Shown here one piece after another: positions 1 through 7,564 of a stretch of DNA of 14,586 nt. Position numbers and translations under genes: made by a program. Positions within the stretch are counted from its first letter, which is position 1. Each line of letters opens with the position of its first letter. The notes beneath the pieces were generated by a model, which saw nothing but the letters and a program-made list of their open reading frames with translations, was not told where the DNA came from and searched no databases. The DNA is from Pavlovales sp. CCMP2436 (taxonomy: Eukaryota; Haptophyta; Pavlovophyceae; Pavlovales): positions 801,111 to 815,696 of the forward strand of contig MU631309.1 in assembly GCA_026770615.1 (NCBI GenBank), in the 5' to 3' direction.

Positions 1-1
1 C

Positions 2-1801
2 CGCAGTCCCGCCGCCGCCGTTGTCGCACGCAGGCCCGCCGCCGCCAGTCCAGCTGCCGCCGCCGCCGTCGCCGCCGCCGTCGCGCATGCACGACCGGCC
101 AACACGTCGTTCCTCGACGGGCGGTCAGTTATCATCCCCAATAACTACCGACAGGCGCAACGCTCGGAGCAGGCCGCTGACTGGCAGCGCGCCATGGAGG
201 AGCACCTCAAGATGCACGACAACATGGGTACATTCCAAGTGGTCGTCGTGCCGGTCAAGACGAGGCTGCTCCCCTGTCGCTGGGTCTACTCGCTCAAGTC
301 GAGTAACGAGAACGAGGTGACGCGCTTCAAGGCTCGTACCGTGGTATGGGGCAACATGCAACGCCCCGGGATCGACTTCAAGGAGACGTTCTCGCCCACC
401 GTTCGTGCCGAGCAGATCCGCCTGATGATCGCTGTCGGCGCCAGAGTTCACGGTGAGCGCTTGCGCAAGTGCGCGGACCCGCAGGTCGCCGTGCTGTCGA
501 TCAGCAACGTGCTCTCCGTTGGAGACGTTAAGGACGCCTATCTTAACTCGCGGCTCGAGGAGGACAACGTGCTGACGGAGCTGCTGCCGGGCTTCGAGTC
601 CGAGCTCTCCGTGCCCGACGGGTTCAAGGTCGCAGCTCGGCAAGTTCGGGCTCACCCCGGCCTCCGTCATTCAGGACGAGCCTGATTTAGAAAAAATCGA
701 GCGCGGCTGCTCGAGCGCGGGTTCATCCAGTCCGAGGTCGCGCCGTGCATCTTCTTCAAGGACACGGTGTGTGGGGGCTTCATCGCCGTCGGCGTCTTCG
801 TCGATGACATGCTCGCCCTGAACGCGTCTGCCAACTCGCTGGCGTTCAAGGAGCTCGCCGACTCGCTCAAGGAGCACTACGTGATCACGCATCAAGACCT
901 GGACAAGTTCTTGAGCGTACAGTTCGAGATCGGTAAGACGGGCATCAGGATGCACCTGACGCAGTATATCACCGGCATCCTCACTCGCTTCGAGATGTCG
1001 GAGTGCCGGGTCAAGCGCAACCCGGAGTCGTCGCGCGACGACCCCATCACGGCTCCGGACGAGACGATGCTCAACCGCAAGGACATCTTGCTCTACCAGG
1101 AGATGACGGGCACGCTCCTGTTCTGCGTGACGATGTGCCGGCCTGACCTCGCTCACTCCGTCGGCATGTTGGCGCGGCGCATGAGCAAGCCGCGGGTGCG
1201 CGATCACGTCGCGGCGTGTCGTGTCTTCGGCTACCTCCAGGGCACCAAGGACCTCGGCATCTTGTTCAAGTACAAGGAGGACTCCAAGCACCCCGGCCTC
1301 GTGGCGTATGCCGACTCCGACTGGGGCGCAGACACGCAGGGGCGAAGGTCGACAAGCGGCTTCGTCGTGATGTTCGACGGCGCGCCGGTGTCGTGGCAGA
1401 GCAGCATGCAGTCGATCGTCGCGCTTTCCACTTGCGAGGCCGAGTACATCGCTGCCTCGGACGCGGCGCGCGAGGTCTACTACATGCGCGAGGTCGCCTC
1501 GTTCATCCGCAACCTGCAGCCCGGCCCGACGGTCCTGTACGAGGACAACCAAGGCGCGGTCCAGCTGGTCGAGAACCCGGTGCATCACAAGCGCACGAAG
1601 CACATCGATGTAAAGTACCATTACATCCGCGCAGCGCAGGAGAACGGCTTGATCAAGGTCAAGAAGATTCACACGGACCTCAACCACGTCGACATCATGA
1701 CTAAGGCGGCGACCACAGTAACGTTCCGCCGGCACGTCGACGCCCTCATGCAGCCGATGGTGCAGTCGGCGGTGCAGCCGATGGTGCAGTCGGCGGTGTA
1801 G
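2..1801 (+). pseudogene. copia pol fragment: reverse transcriptase and RNase H, one nonsense codon
   Basis: One reading frame is open from the left edge to a TGA at 683-685 and continues in the same frame to TAG at 1799-1801. The RT begins near 130 with the copia-type W..AM.EE.....N.T/F stretch. Motif A Asp is at 524-526 (GDVKDAYL) and motif C is FVDDML with the two Asp at 803-808. RNase H keeps ADSDWGA (Asp 1313-1315), EAEYIAAS (Glu 1442-1444), EDNQGA (Asp 1544-1546) and KHIDVKYHYIR, ending with HVDIMTKA typical of the copia C-terminus. The stop falls where copia RTs have the conserved Trp after Y-G-L-[KR]-Q-[SA]-x-R; neighbouring residues GLRHSGRA and FRK align on either side without an indel. 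It therefore looks like a point nonsense change (TGG to TGA). The first 120 or so bases are an Ala/Pro-rich low-complexity linker. The last residues are encoded by minisatellite units. Confidence 0.88.
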
Positions 1802-2206
1802 CCGATGGTGCAGTCGGCGGAGCAGCCGGCAGTGCAGTCGGCGGTGCAGCCGATGATGCAGTCGGCGGTGCAGCCGATGGTGCAGTCGGCGGTGCAGCCG
1901 ATGGTGCAGTCGGCGGTGCAGCCGATGGTGCAGTCGGCGGTGTAGCCGATGGTGCAGTCGGCGGAGCAGCCGACGGTGCAGTCGGCGGAGTAGCCGATGG
2001 TGCAGTCGGCGGTGTAGCTGATGGTGCAGTCGGCGGTGCAGCCGATGGTGCAGTCGGCGGTGTAGCCGATGGTGCAGTCGGCGGAGCAGCCGACGGTGCA
2101 GTCGGCGGAGCAGCCGGCAGTGCAGTCGGCGGGGCAGCCGACGGTGCAGTCAGCGGAGTAGCCGGCAGTGCAGTCGGTGGAGCAGCCGGCGGCGCAGCCG
2201 GCGGGT
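1751..2206 (+). repeat. 24-bp minisatellite, 19 units
   Basis: Nineteen contiguous 24-bp units fill exactly 456 bp. Each unit is two related 12-bp halves, encoding QPMV then QSAV in the pol frame. Six units (starting at 1799, 1943, 1991, 2015, 2063 and 2159) begin TAG instead of CAG, so the pol frame ends in the third unit. A three-unit block at 1919-1990 recurs at 2039-2110, showing higher-order duplication. The last units, from 2111, are more diverged. Long minus-strand open frames across the array are a by-product of its multiple-of-three period. Confidence 0.97.
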
Positions 2207-2306
2207 TCAAGTAACGACACAGCCGCACTGAGCAGCCCAGACGTGGGCCATGCTCGGCAGGCAAGTCGACGCCATCATGCTGGGCATCATCCAGTACTGA
2301 TGACGC

Positions 2307-2313
2307 GGGGGGG
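2307..2313 (+). other. polypurine tract (plus-strand primer site)
   Basis: A run of seven G lies immediately before the LTR start TGTTGG. A purine tract directly 5' of the 3' LTR primes plus-strand DNA synthesis in LTR retrotransposons. The position is diagnostic here; the tract is short and purely G. Confidence 0.7.
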
Positions 2314-2614
2314 TGTTGGAGGTATGGGTCTTGTATATGCTCTTAGCTATTGCATGTACTCAAGCTGTACTGCCTACATGCCTGCCCGCAGCACACAGCA
2401 CCGCACACACTTACTGGCCACAACTCTGGTTCAGTTTAAATTGTGATTGCCACTCAGTGATCGCTCAGTTTGCAGTCCGCTACTGATCGCGTTGCACTGA
2501 TCGCTCGTAAAGATCTAACTCGCTGTATTTGATCCTGCCGCCCGTCGAGACGACGGGCACCCTCTAGCGCCGCAAGGACTAGAGGAGAGACGGAGCGACC
2601 GGCTAACACCAACA
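2314..2614 (+). repeat. 3' LTR of the copia element
   Basis: The LTR is defined by TGTTGG at 2314-2319 and its exact inverse CCAACA at 2609-2614, giving 301 bp with the canonical TG...CA ends. It follows directly on the G7 tract. A TATA-like stretch (GTATATGC) lies about 15 bp inside the left end and could belong to the U3 promoter. The right flank begins GGTAG, which would be the target-site duplication if the unseen 5' flank ends the same way. The end is inferred from the matching termini, since the partner LTR is not in the window. Confidence 0.8.
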
Positions 2615-3081
2615 GGTAGTGCGAGGCGCGGCGCGAAATGGGCGAGAACGCGCCGAAGCGAGACGAGCCGAGCAGCATGCCGTGCACTGAGAGGCACAGG
2701 GGCGGCGAAGGGCAGAGGGGCGGCGAGGGGCGTGAGCGCAGGCGCGCCCGGGGAGCGGCTAGGACGCAGCGCAGCGCCTCCGCGGGAGCAGAGCGTGCGG
2801 TTGCGGGCGCGGGTAGGCTTCAGGTAGGTACCATCGATGAGCTGCGAGAGCGAGAGACTTTCGGTGGTGGCCTTGGGATGCTGGGCGTCGTGGGCGGCGC
2901 GCTGCTCGTCCTCGCGGCGCTGCATCTTGTCCTCGCCGTGGTCGAATTCGTCGTTCGGGTTCTTGGAGGTGTTCTTGGGCGCGCGCTGCGAGAGGTCAAG
3001 GAGGCGCGCGGCAGCGTCATGCGGCGGGGAGCGAGGGAGTTCATCGAGCACGAGGTCCAAGCGCGCGGGGCCCTGCTGCAT
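2515..3081 (-). CDS. doubtful hypothetical protein or exon, minus strand
   Basis: An ATG at 3081 opens a 188-codon frame on the minus strand. Residues 1 to about 85 use mostly G/C-ending codons and give a hydrophilic, charged sequence (APKNTSKNPNDEFDHGEDK, then an Arg/Glu-rich stretch), as expected of real coding in this genome. After SLSQLIDGTYLKP, near 2830, the frame becomes Arg/Pro/Ala/Ser-rich low complexity and runs into the copia LTR. The original gene may therefore have spliced near there (a GT follows the LIDG codons), or its 3' part may have been displaced by the insertion. I recognise no domain. A competing plus-strand frame at 2638-3255 is less protein-like. Confidence is low that this is expressed as drawn. 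Confidence 0.35.
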   Translation of the reverse strand: MQQGPARLDLVLDELPRSPPHDAAARLLDLSQRAPKNTSKNPNDEFDHGEDKMQRREDEQRAAHDAQHPKATTESLSLSQLIDGTYLKPTRARNRTLCSRGGAALRPSRSPGAPALTPLAAPLPFAAPVPLSARHAARLVSLRRVLAHFAPRLALPVGVSRSLRLSSSPCGARGCPSSRRAAGSNTAS

Positions 3082-3521
3082 GATGCGAGCGGGATGCCTT
3101 GCTGCTCTGTGGACGCGCTGTACGGGGACCGATCCGCGTCGAATGGGCGGAAATTCACAGTCTCAGATCGACTTCAGAGCTGCTCAGGACCCGTACTAAT
3201 CGTCTCTAGACGCACCCAATTTAGTCAGAGCGTTTCCTATTCGAATCTATTTTAGAAAGTGCTCCTGTTCATGCATTTCTGATTGCGTATGCGTTGCTGC
3301 ATAAGCGAGACAGGTGGTGCCTGACGATTTTGATCAGGATCTCCGGCTTCCAAAATCTGGGTTCGAAGGTTCCAATTTTTTTCAAGTTTAACACCTTTGG
3401 CTATTTGCGTATTTATTCATCAGCCCTAGCATTTGAATCCACTCATATGCAGCACTTCAAAACGGAAAGACGAGATTAGACACAACCCACGGACTGCAGT
3501 CAATCGAGCCGTCATCTAGTC
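3082..3521. other. AT-richer spacer, probable 5' region of the 434-residue gene
   Basis: From about 3140 the composition changes from GC-rich to AT-rich (for example the TTTTTTTCAAGTTTAA region near 3375 and TTTGCGTATTTATTCATC near 3405) up to the ATG at 3522. No credible gene, RNA or repeat is visible. The small frames here have neither codon bias nor recognisable sequence. It is the natural place for the promoter of the downstream gene, but I cannot mark a specific core element. Confidence 0.5.
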
Positions 3522-4826
3522 ATGTTCTTCACGCAGACCGAGGTGCAGAAGCTGGAGATCAAGCAGGCGCTCAACCAGCCCTCCGACCATCGTGGCTCCG
3601 CGTTGCAGCAGGTCCTGCGCGCGCTGCGGCCGCCCACGGACGAGGACGAGGTGAGGACCCTCGAGCAGATAGGCGCGATGTACGACGCCGTCCCCGCCGC
3701 CTTCGTGTACAACATGCAGCGCCACTACACGAACGGCCGCAGCCTCTCGGCCTTCCTCTACGCCTTCTCCATGTTCGCCGATGGCACCGCCTACGCCCAC
3801 TGCTTTCTGGGCGCAGGCTTCCAGCACTTCTGCGCGAGCACGCTCGTGGATGCGCTCAACCAAGTGTTTCTCTTGCGCCTCCTGTCGTGGGTGACCGCGC
3901 CGCCACAGGGCACGTCCGTCGCGCGCTTCTCGCTAAGCTCCCTCGGCACGGCGGCGCTGCAGCCCTACCTGCACGAGGGCTCGCTCGCGCTGCGCTGGCT
4001 GCTCGCGTGTGCGGACCCTGTCTCCGCCGGGATGCGCTGCGCCTGCGTGGTGATGCATGTGGAGGAGCACGACAAGTGCGCCAACCTCGAGGCGATGGAG
4101 GAGTGCATCCGCACCTCGGGCGTCTGCAACTACTTCGTTCGGTTCCTGACCTCGGGCGATACGCGGGGCATCATGCCGGACTACGCGCTCGAGCAGGTCC
4201 TCGTGCTTGCGGCGCGCGGCGCTTCGAACGAAGACTGCACAGAGAGCAGCTCCTGCGTTCAGGTAGGCGGCGGCTCCTTCGCCAAGACCTACATCAGGCT
4301 TGTCAACCTGGTGTACACGCACGTCGCAGTGGAGAACTTCACCACGGGTGCGGAGAAGTGGGTGTTCGGCGCGCTCTTCCGCCTGCCCTCCATCGCTCCG
4401 TCTGCGGAGTACGCGGCGATCGTGGGCGGCTGCTTCATCACGGGCTTGCACGAGCGCGCGCTCTACAACGTCAAGCTGTACGGAGACCGCTTCATCGCGG
4501 TGCTCATCGAGAAGAACAGCTTCCGCAACGCGCGCGAGTGGTGCCACATGTTCATCGACATGGGCATGCACCTGATCGGGCTCGAGGACCATGACAACGA
4601 GTTCACCTGCCACAAGGCCCTCTTCCAGCAGCAGATCCAGGACTTCGACACGCGCACCACCACCGCGGCCTTCCAGTGCCGTTTACAGGGCTTCTACAAC
4701 ATTGACAAGTGGGACTCCGAGAAGGACGTCGCGCAGCCGCTGGTCCTGCCGCCGGTGGCCCCGCTCTCGAACTTCAACTTTGACACCGAGATCTTCAGCG
4801 ACGACTCCTCCGACTTCGACATGTAG
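3522..4826 (+). CDS. conserved-looking hypothetical protein, 434 residues
   Basis: This is an uninterrupted frame with the strong G/C third-position preference seen in the apyrase gene, flanked by AT-rich spacers on both sides, so I take it as a real single-exon gene. I do not recognise the family. The protein starts MFFTQTEVQKLEIKQAL and appears largely helical and globular. It has many Cys residues (for example CACVVMHVEEHDKC, CTESSSC) and no obvious signal peptide or clear membrane span, although around residue 115 VFLLRLLSWV is hydrophobic. It ends in an acidic Ser/Asp tail (SDDSSDFDM) that could be a CK2-type phosphorylation or protein-interaction tail. The first ATG of the frame is at 3522. 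No internal repeat, catalytic motif or nucleotide-binding loop was found. Its compact, intron-less form would also suit a gene acquired from a large DNA virus, but nothing in the sequence proves that. Confidence 0.75.
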   Translation: MFFTQTEVQKLEIKQALNQPSDHRGSALQQVLRALRPPTDEDEVRTLEQIGAMYDAVPAAFVYNMQRHYTNGRSLSAFLYAFSMFADGTAYAHCFLGAGFQHFCASTLVDALNQVFLLRLLSWVTAPPQGTSVARFSLSSLGTAALQPYLHEGSLALRWLLACADPVSAGMRCACVVMHVEEHDKCANLEAMEECIRTSGVCNYFVRFLTSGDTRGIMPDYALEQVLVLAARGASNEDCTESSSCVQVGGGSFAKTYIRLVNLVYTHVAVENFTTGAEKWVFGALFRLPSIAPSAEYAAIVGGCFITGLHERALYNVKLYGDRFIAVLIEKNSFRNAREWCHMFIDMGMHLIGLEDHDNEFTCHKALFQQQIQDFDTRTTTAAFQCRLQGFYNIDKWDSEKDVAQPLVLPPVAPLSNFNFDTEIFSDDSSDFDM

Positions 4827-5112
4827 CGGGCCTGCCGCGATGTGGCGTTTTTTTTGCCGCCCAGCGCCCTTGTACGCTCGAAGCAGGCGGGCCGTCAGCC
4901 CACGATTGACTAAGTACAATTATCCATCTACTGAATTAAATTAGCTAATTTGACTTAATCCTTAGCTCCGTATGCCCGCCTTCGCAGGCGCCGCGCCGCC
5001 GTCGAGTGGGCTTCGGGCCCGCGCCAGATCTGGTAGGCCTTGCGCTCTCTCGAGCCCTCTCGGGCTATTTTGCGGCTTTTCCTAACTGGATTCAAATATT
5101 AACGCAGTGTGC

Positions 5113-5126
5113 CTGGGGGCCCCCAG
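5113..5126. repeat. perfect 14-bp palindrome
   Basis: CTGGGGGCCCCCAG reads identically on both strands with no spacer. It could bind a dimeric protein or simply be chance in a GC-patchy spacer. No function is assigned. Confidence 0.6.
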
Positions 5127-5163
5127 TTAGCCCAAATTCCCTTTGTGGATGAAATGACGGGTT

Positions 5164-5175
5164 TTTGGCGCGAAA
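5164..5175. promoter_or_regulatory. E2F/DP-like site 1
   Basis: TTTGGCGCGAAA matches the E2F/DP consensus TTTSSCGCSAAA exactly. It lies about 300 bp before the apyrase start codon. A match to a short consensus is only suggestive; the paired site at 5246 strengthens it. Confidence 0.4.
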
Positions 5176-5212
5176 CGGATTTTAAACGCCCCCCCGCGCC
5201 CCTCTCAAATTT

Positions 5213-5238
5213 CCGTCCGTCCGTCCGTCCGTCCGTCC
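5213..5238. repeat. CCGT tetranucleotide microsatellite
   Basis: Six and a half tandem copies of CCGT lie between the two E2F-like sites. It is a simple repeat likely to vary in length between individuals. Confidence 0.95.
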
Positions 5239-5245
5239 AGTACAA

Positions 5246-5257
5246 TTTCCCGCCAAA
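5246..5257. promoter_or_regulatory. E2F/DP-like site 2
   Basis: TTTCCCGCCAAA is the reverse complement of TTTGGCGGGAAA, a standard E2F/DP-type site. It lies 70 bp after site 1 and about 220 bp before the apyrase ATG. Confidence 0.4.
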
Positions 5258-5412
5258 ACAACCCGTCCAAATTTTATAAAATCATTTTTTTAAATATGTA
5301 TTTATATATAAATGTTTAAAAAGCGGTCGTCATTCCTTCCAGACAATCCAGTCCTGGACCTGTTTCGACTATAAAATCCCGTAAAAAAATGTCGGAACCG
5401 CCGCACTGGCCA

Positions 5413-5420
5413 TATAAATA
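5413..5420 (+). promoter_or_regulatory. TATA-like box of the apyrase gene
   Basis: TATAAATA stands 57 bp before the apyrase ATG, followed by a mixed sequence suited to a short 5' leader. Transcription would then start at about 5440-5450. The surrounding spacer is AT-rich, so chance occurrence is possible. Confidence 0.45.
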
Positions 5421-5448
5421 TCTTATACAAAGCCGAAGCCGGCCGCCA

Positions 5449-5493
5449 ATGCCAGGCCCACCTAAACCGATACAGCGATGGCGAACTTACTGA
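5449..5493 (+). CDS. short upstream ORF overlapping the apyrase start
   Basis: An ATG at 5449 opens a 14-codon frame (MPGPPKPIQRWRTY) that ends at TGA 5491-5493, past the apyrase ATG at 5478 and in a different frame. Its start context is weak (C at -3). The apyrase ATG has G at -3 and G at +4, a strong context. If transcription starts upstream of it, it could lower apyrase translation by capturing scanning ribosomes; if transcription starts downstream, it is irrelevant. Confidence 0.25.
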   Translation: MPGPPKPIQRWRTY

Positions 5494-7175
5494 GGATGGC
5501 CCTCCTAGCCCTGGCCTGGGAGACTGCCGCGGGAGACAGCGCCGTCGTCTTCGACGCGGGCAGCACGGGGACGCGCGTGCACGTCCTCGCGTACGCTCCG
5601 GCCGCCTCGCCGGGCGCGATGCCGCGGATCACGCACCTGGCCTCATACAAGGTGGAGCCCGGCCTGTCGGCGTTCGCGGCGTCGCCGGCGGGCGCGGGCG
5701 CATCGTTGGCTCCCCTGCTGCGCTTCGCTAAGGAGCGCGTGCCGGCAGACGCCAGGGCGAGCACTCCGCTATTGCTCTACGGGACGGCCGGCATGCGACT
5801 TCTCTCGGGGGCCGACCAGGGGCGTGTGTACGCGAGCGCGCTGGAGGCGTGCGAGGCGTCCGGCTTCGACGTGCTGCAGACTTCCTTCGTCACGCTGAGC
5901 GGGGAGGATGAGGGCTATTATGGGTTGCTCGCACTCATGTGGCTCCACACGACTGCCACCGCGCCTGGCGACACGCCGGCCGCTCCGGCGGGTATCCTCG
6001 ATCTGGGTGGCGGCTCGACTCAGATCGCCTTTCCGCTCGTGGCTGGAGTCCTCGATCTCGCGGCTGGCGCGGAACTCGGTGACTCGCCGCCGCAGCAGCC
6101 CGACGCAACGAGAGCAGCCACCGATCGAGAGGTGCGTGAGGTGCGCGTGGGGGAAGTCGACGTAACCGTCTTCTCGCGCTCGCACCTCGGTTTCGGCAAC
6201 CGCGTCGCGATGCGCCACGTTGAGGAGATCCTTCTCGACAGGCAGCCGGCAGGCAGCTCGGTGGTGGAGCACCCGTGCTTCCACTCAGGGTATAACTACA
6301 CGGCCAAGCGGAGCAGTCACGTGTTCGTCGGCACCGCGCAGAACGAGGAGTGCGGCCGCCTGGTCGGCTGCCTCTTCGACTGCCGCAGCGCTACGTGCTT
6401 GGGCTCGGTGGCGCGGGATTCGGACCCGACTCCGTGCAGCCGCACTGTGCCCTTTGTGCGCGGACCAGCCCCACCCAAGGGCCAGCGATTTTTCGGCCTC
6501 AGCGCCATGTTTTATGTCACGAACTACCTCTTCTTCAAGCGCAAGCTGGGCCAGATGCCCACGCCCTCCATCTCCGAGTTGCGCATCGCCACGGCCAGCG
6601 TCTGCGCGCTCCCGTGGACGGCAATCCGCGCGTCGGCTCGCGATCCCTTCACGCCTGAGCACAAGTTACCCCAGCGCTGCTTTGACGCGCAGTACATGCT
6701 CGCACTCCTGGTCCGCGGCTTCGGCTTCGCAGAGGACAGCAGGCAGATCACCTTTGCCGAGAAGGTCGGAATCGGCCAGCCCGAGTGGCCATACGGCGCG
6801 ATCATCCACTTCCTCGCCAACGACCACTCGCCCAGTCGGCGGTGGGTACGCGCGGTCGTCAGCCTCACCGTCTGTGCCCTCGCGCTCGTGCTCGCGCTCC
6901 TAGCGTTCGCTTACGCCCGCCGCCGGAGACGCGGCCTGTACTACCCGACAGGTGGAACTCCCCGCGACACGCCGTGTGGGTTTGTGCGCGAGCTGGTCGA
7001 CGAGGCTGCCCACGGGCGACGGATGCGCTCGTTTCACAAGACGTCTGGCACAAACTCAGACGCCTCCGACGGGGATCTCGACGAGACGGAGAAGATCCAC
7101 GCGGCGTCTAGCACAACGATGGAGGCGAGGTCTACGCAGAGCCAAAATGTGAAGACCGGCTGCCGGGCAGTATGA
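5478..7175 (+). CDS. GDA1/CD39-family nucleoside phosphatase (apyrase), membrane-anchored
   Basis: Members of this family hydrolyse nucleoside tri- and/or diphosphates outside the cell or in the secretory lumen, using a divalent cation. All apyrase conserved regions are visible: ACR1 VVFDAGSTGTRVHVLAY (residues 23-39), ACR2 LLLYGTAGMRLL (98-109), ACR3 VTLSGEDEGYYG (138-149, with the catalytic Glu expected at 145), ACR4 GILDLGGGSTQIAFPL (172-187), and the later FFGLSAMFYVTNYLFF (about 338-353). The N-terminus is short and hydrophobic (MANLLRMALLALAW), fitting a signal peptide or anchor. A clear membrane span follows residue 456 (VVSLTVCALALVLALLAF), then an Arg cluster and an 80-residue cytosolic tail rich in Ser, Thr and charged residues. 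That layout resembles cell-surface CD39-like ectoenzymes more than Golgi GDPases, which have only an N-terminal span. At 565 residues with no intron or break it looks functional. Substrate preference cannot be read from sequence. Confidence 0.93.
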   Translation: MANLLRMALLALAWETAAGDSAVVFDAGSTGTRVHVLAYAPAASPGAMPRITHLASYKVEPGLSAFAASPAGAGASLAPLLRFAKERVPADARASTPLLLYGTAGMRLLSGADQGRVYASALEACEASGFDVLQTSFVTLSGEDEGYYGLLALMWLHTTATAPGDTPAAPAGILDLGGGSTQIAFPLVAGVLDLAAGAELGDSPPQQPDATRAATDREVREVRVGEVDVTVFSRSHLGFGNRVAMRHVEEILLDRQPAGSSVVEHPCFHSGYNYTAKRSSHVFVGTAQNEECGRLVGCLFDCRSATCLGSVARDSDPTPCSRTVPFVRGPAPPKGQRFFGLSAMFYVTNYLFFKRKLGQMPTPSISELRIATASVCALPWTAIRASARDPFTPEHKLPQRCFDAQYMLALLVRGFGFAEDSRQITFAEKVGIGQPEWPYGAIIHFLANDHSPSRRWVRAVVSLTVCALALVLALLAFAYARRRRRGLYYPTGGTPRDTPCGFVRELVDEAAHGRRMRSFHKTSGTNSDASDGDLDETEKIHAASSTTMEARSTQSQNVKTGCRAV

Positions 7176-7564
7176 CGTATTCATTATTCAGCCGTCTTCA
7201 ACATAGCTAGTGAGGCGAATCACATAAAGCGGTAAACGAGTTAGCAACGAACTTTAACTATTTAAGCAAGGGTGGACAAGACTTGCTTTATAGTACTAAA
7301 AAGAACTTCATTCCAAACTTGATTGCTTGATTAGCTTTGGACGGTCAGCCGTGGCGTAGGACGACCGCGCGTAGCGCATGTGCAACATGAGCGGATATGG
7401 CCGATTTAGACCCTAAAACGGCTAATATAGACCCTAAAATATTTCTTCGCAAGCAAAGAGGGGCCTGCAGGCCGGGCGCCTGCGGCTTGATTGGTTCAAT
7501 CAACTTTTGCTCTGGCACTATTCCCAAATGTCAAGTTCACCCTTGCCTATAAGCCATAACGCAA
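7176..7564. other. intergenic spacer downstream of the apyrase
   Basis: This is an AT-rich stretch with no convincing gene on either strand. It contains a 21-bp imperfect tandem dimer (7399-7440) and a small GC palindrome (GGCCTGCAGGCC, about 7464-7475). The 3' untranslated part of the apyrase transcript must lie at its left end. Confidence 0.5.
7399..7440. repeat. 21-bp imperfect tandem dimer
   Basis: Two adjacent 21-bp units share GACCCTAAAA and begin GGC. They differ at a few positions in the first half and at the last base. No function is apparent. Confidence 0.6.

Larger units (their letters stand above)
1..2614 (+). mobile_element. Ty1/copia LTR retrotransposon, 3' part
   Basis: This is the 3' portion of a Ty1/copia element. 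Domain order is reverse transcriptase, RNase H, short 3' non-coding region, polypurine tract, 3' LTR. Placing RNase H last in the polyprotein, with no integrase after it, is the copia arrangement (in Ty3/gypsy elements integrase follows RNase H). The 5' LTR, gag, protease and integrase would lie left of the window, so age from LTR divergence and the target-site duplication cannot be read here. The element carries one in-frame stop in RT and a minisatellite between pol and LTR, so this copy is probably not autonomous. Confidence 0.9.
4827..5477. other. AT-rich intergenic spacer with regulatory-looking sites
   Basis: This 650-bp gap holds no protein-like frame. It contains a perfect palindrome at 5113-5126, two E2F-like sites, a CCGT microsatellite, long A/T runs around 5270-5320 and a TATA-like box close to the apyrase start. 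It must hold the 3' end of the 434-residue gene and the promoter of the apyrase. No polyadenylation signal could be assigned with confidence. Confidence 0.6.

Noticed and set aside
21..320. Plus-strand Pro/Arg/Ser-rich frame at the left edge
   Set aside because: It is an out-of-frame reading of the copia pol linker and RT start, which are recognisable in the overlapping frame.
683..685. UGA read as Trp (alternative genetic code)
   Set aside because: TGG is used for Trp throughout the window and TGA ends the apyrase frame at a natural place. The same kind of decay appears as TAA in the recombinase, so a nonsense mutation is simpler.
1669..2264. Two long minus-strand frames of repeated TADCTIGC- and APPTAPSA-type units
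   Set aside because: They are the other-strand translations of the 24-bp minisatellite, whose period is a multiple of three and so leaves frames open without selection.
2638..3255. Plus-strand 205-codon frame with a hydrophobic middle
   Set aside because: Its composition mirrors the better-biased minus-strand frame; the ends are low-complexity and no domain is seen. It is kept only as a competitor to the minus-strand call.
7399..7440. Telomere-type repeats (CCCTAAAA)
   Set aside because: There are only two copies, 21 bp apart and not in a tandem telomeric array, so this is taken as a local imperfect dimer.
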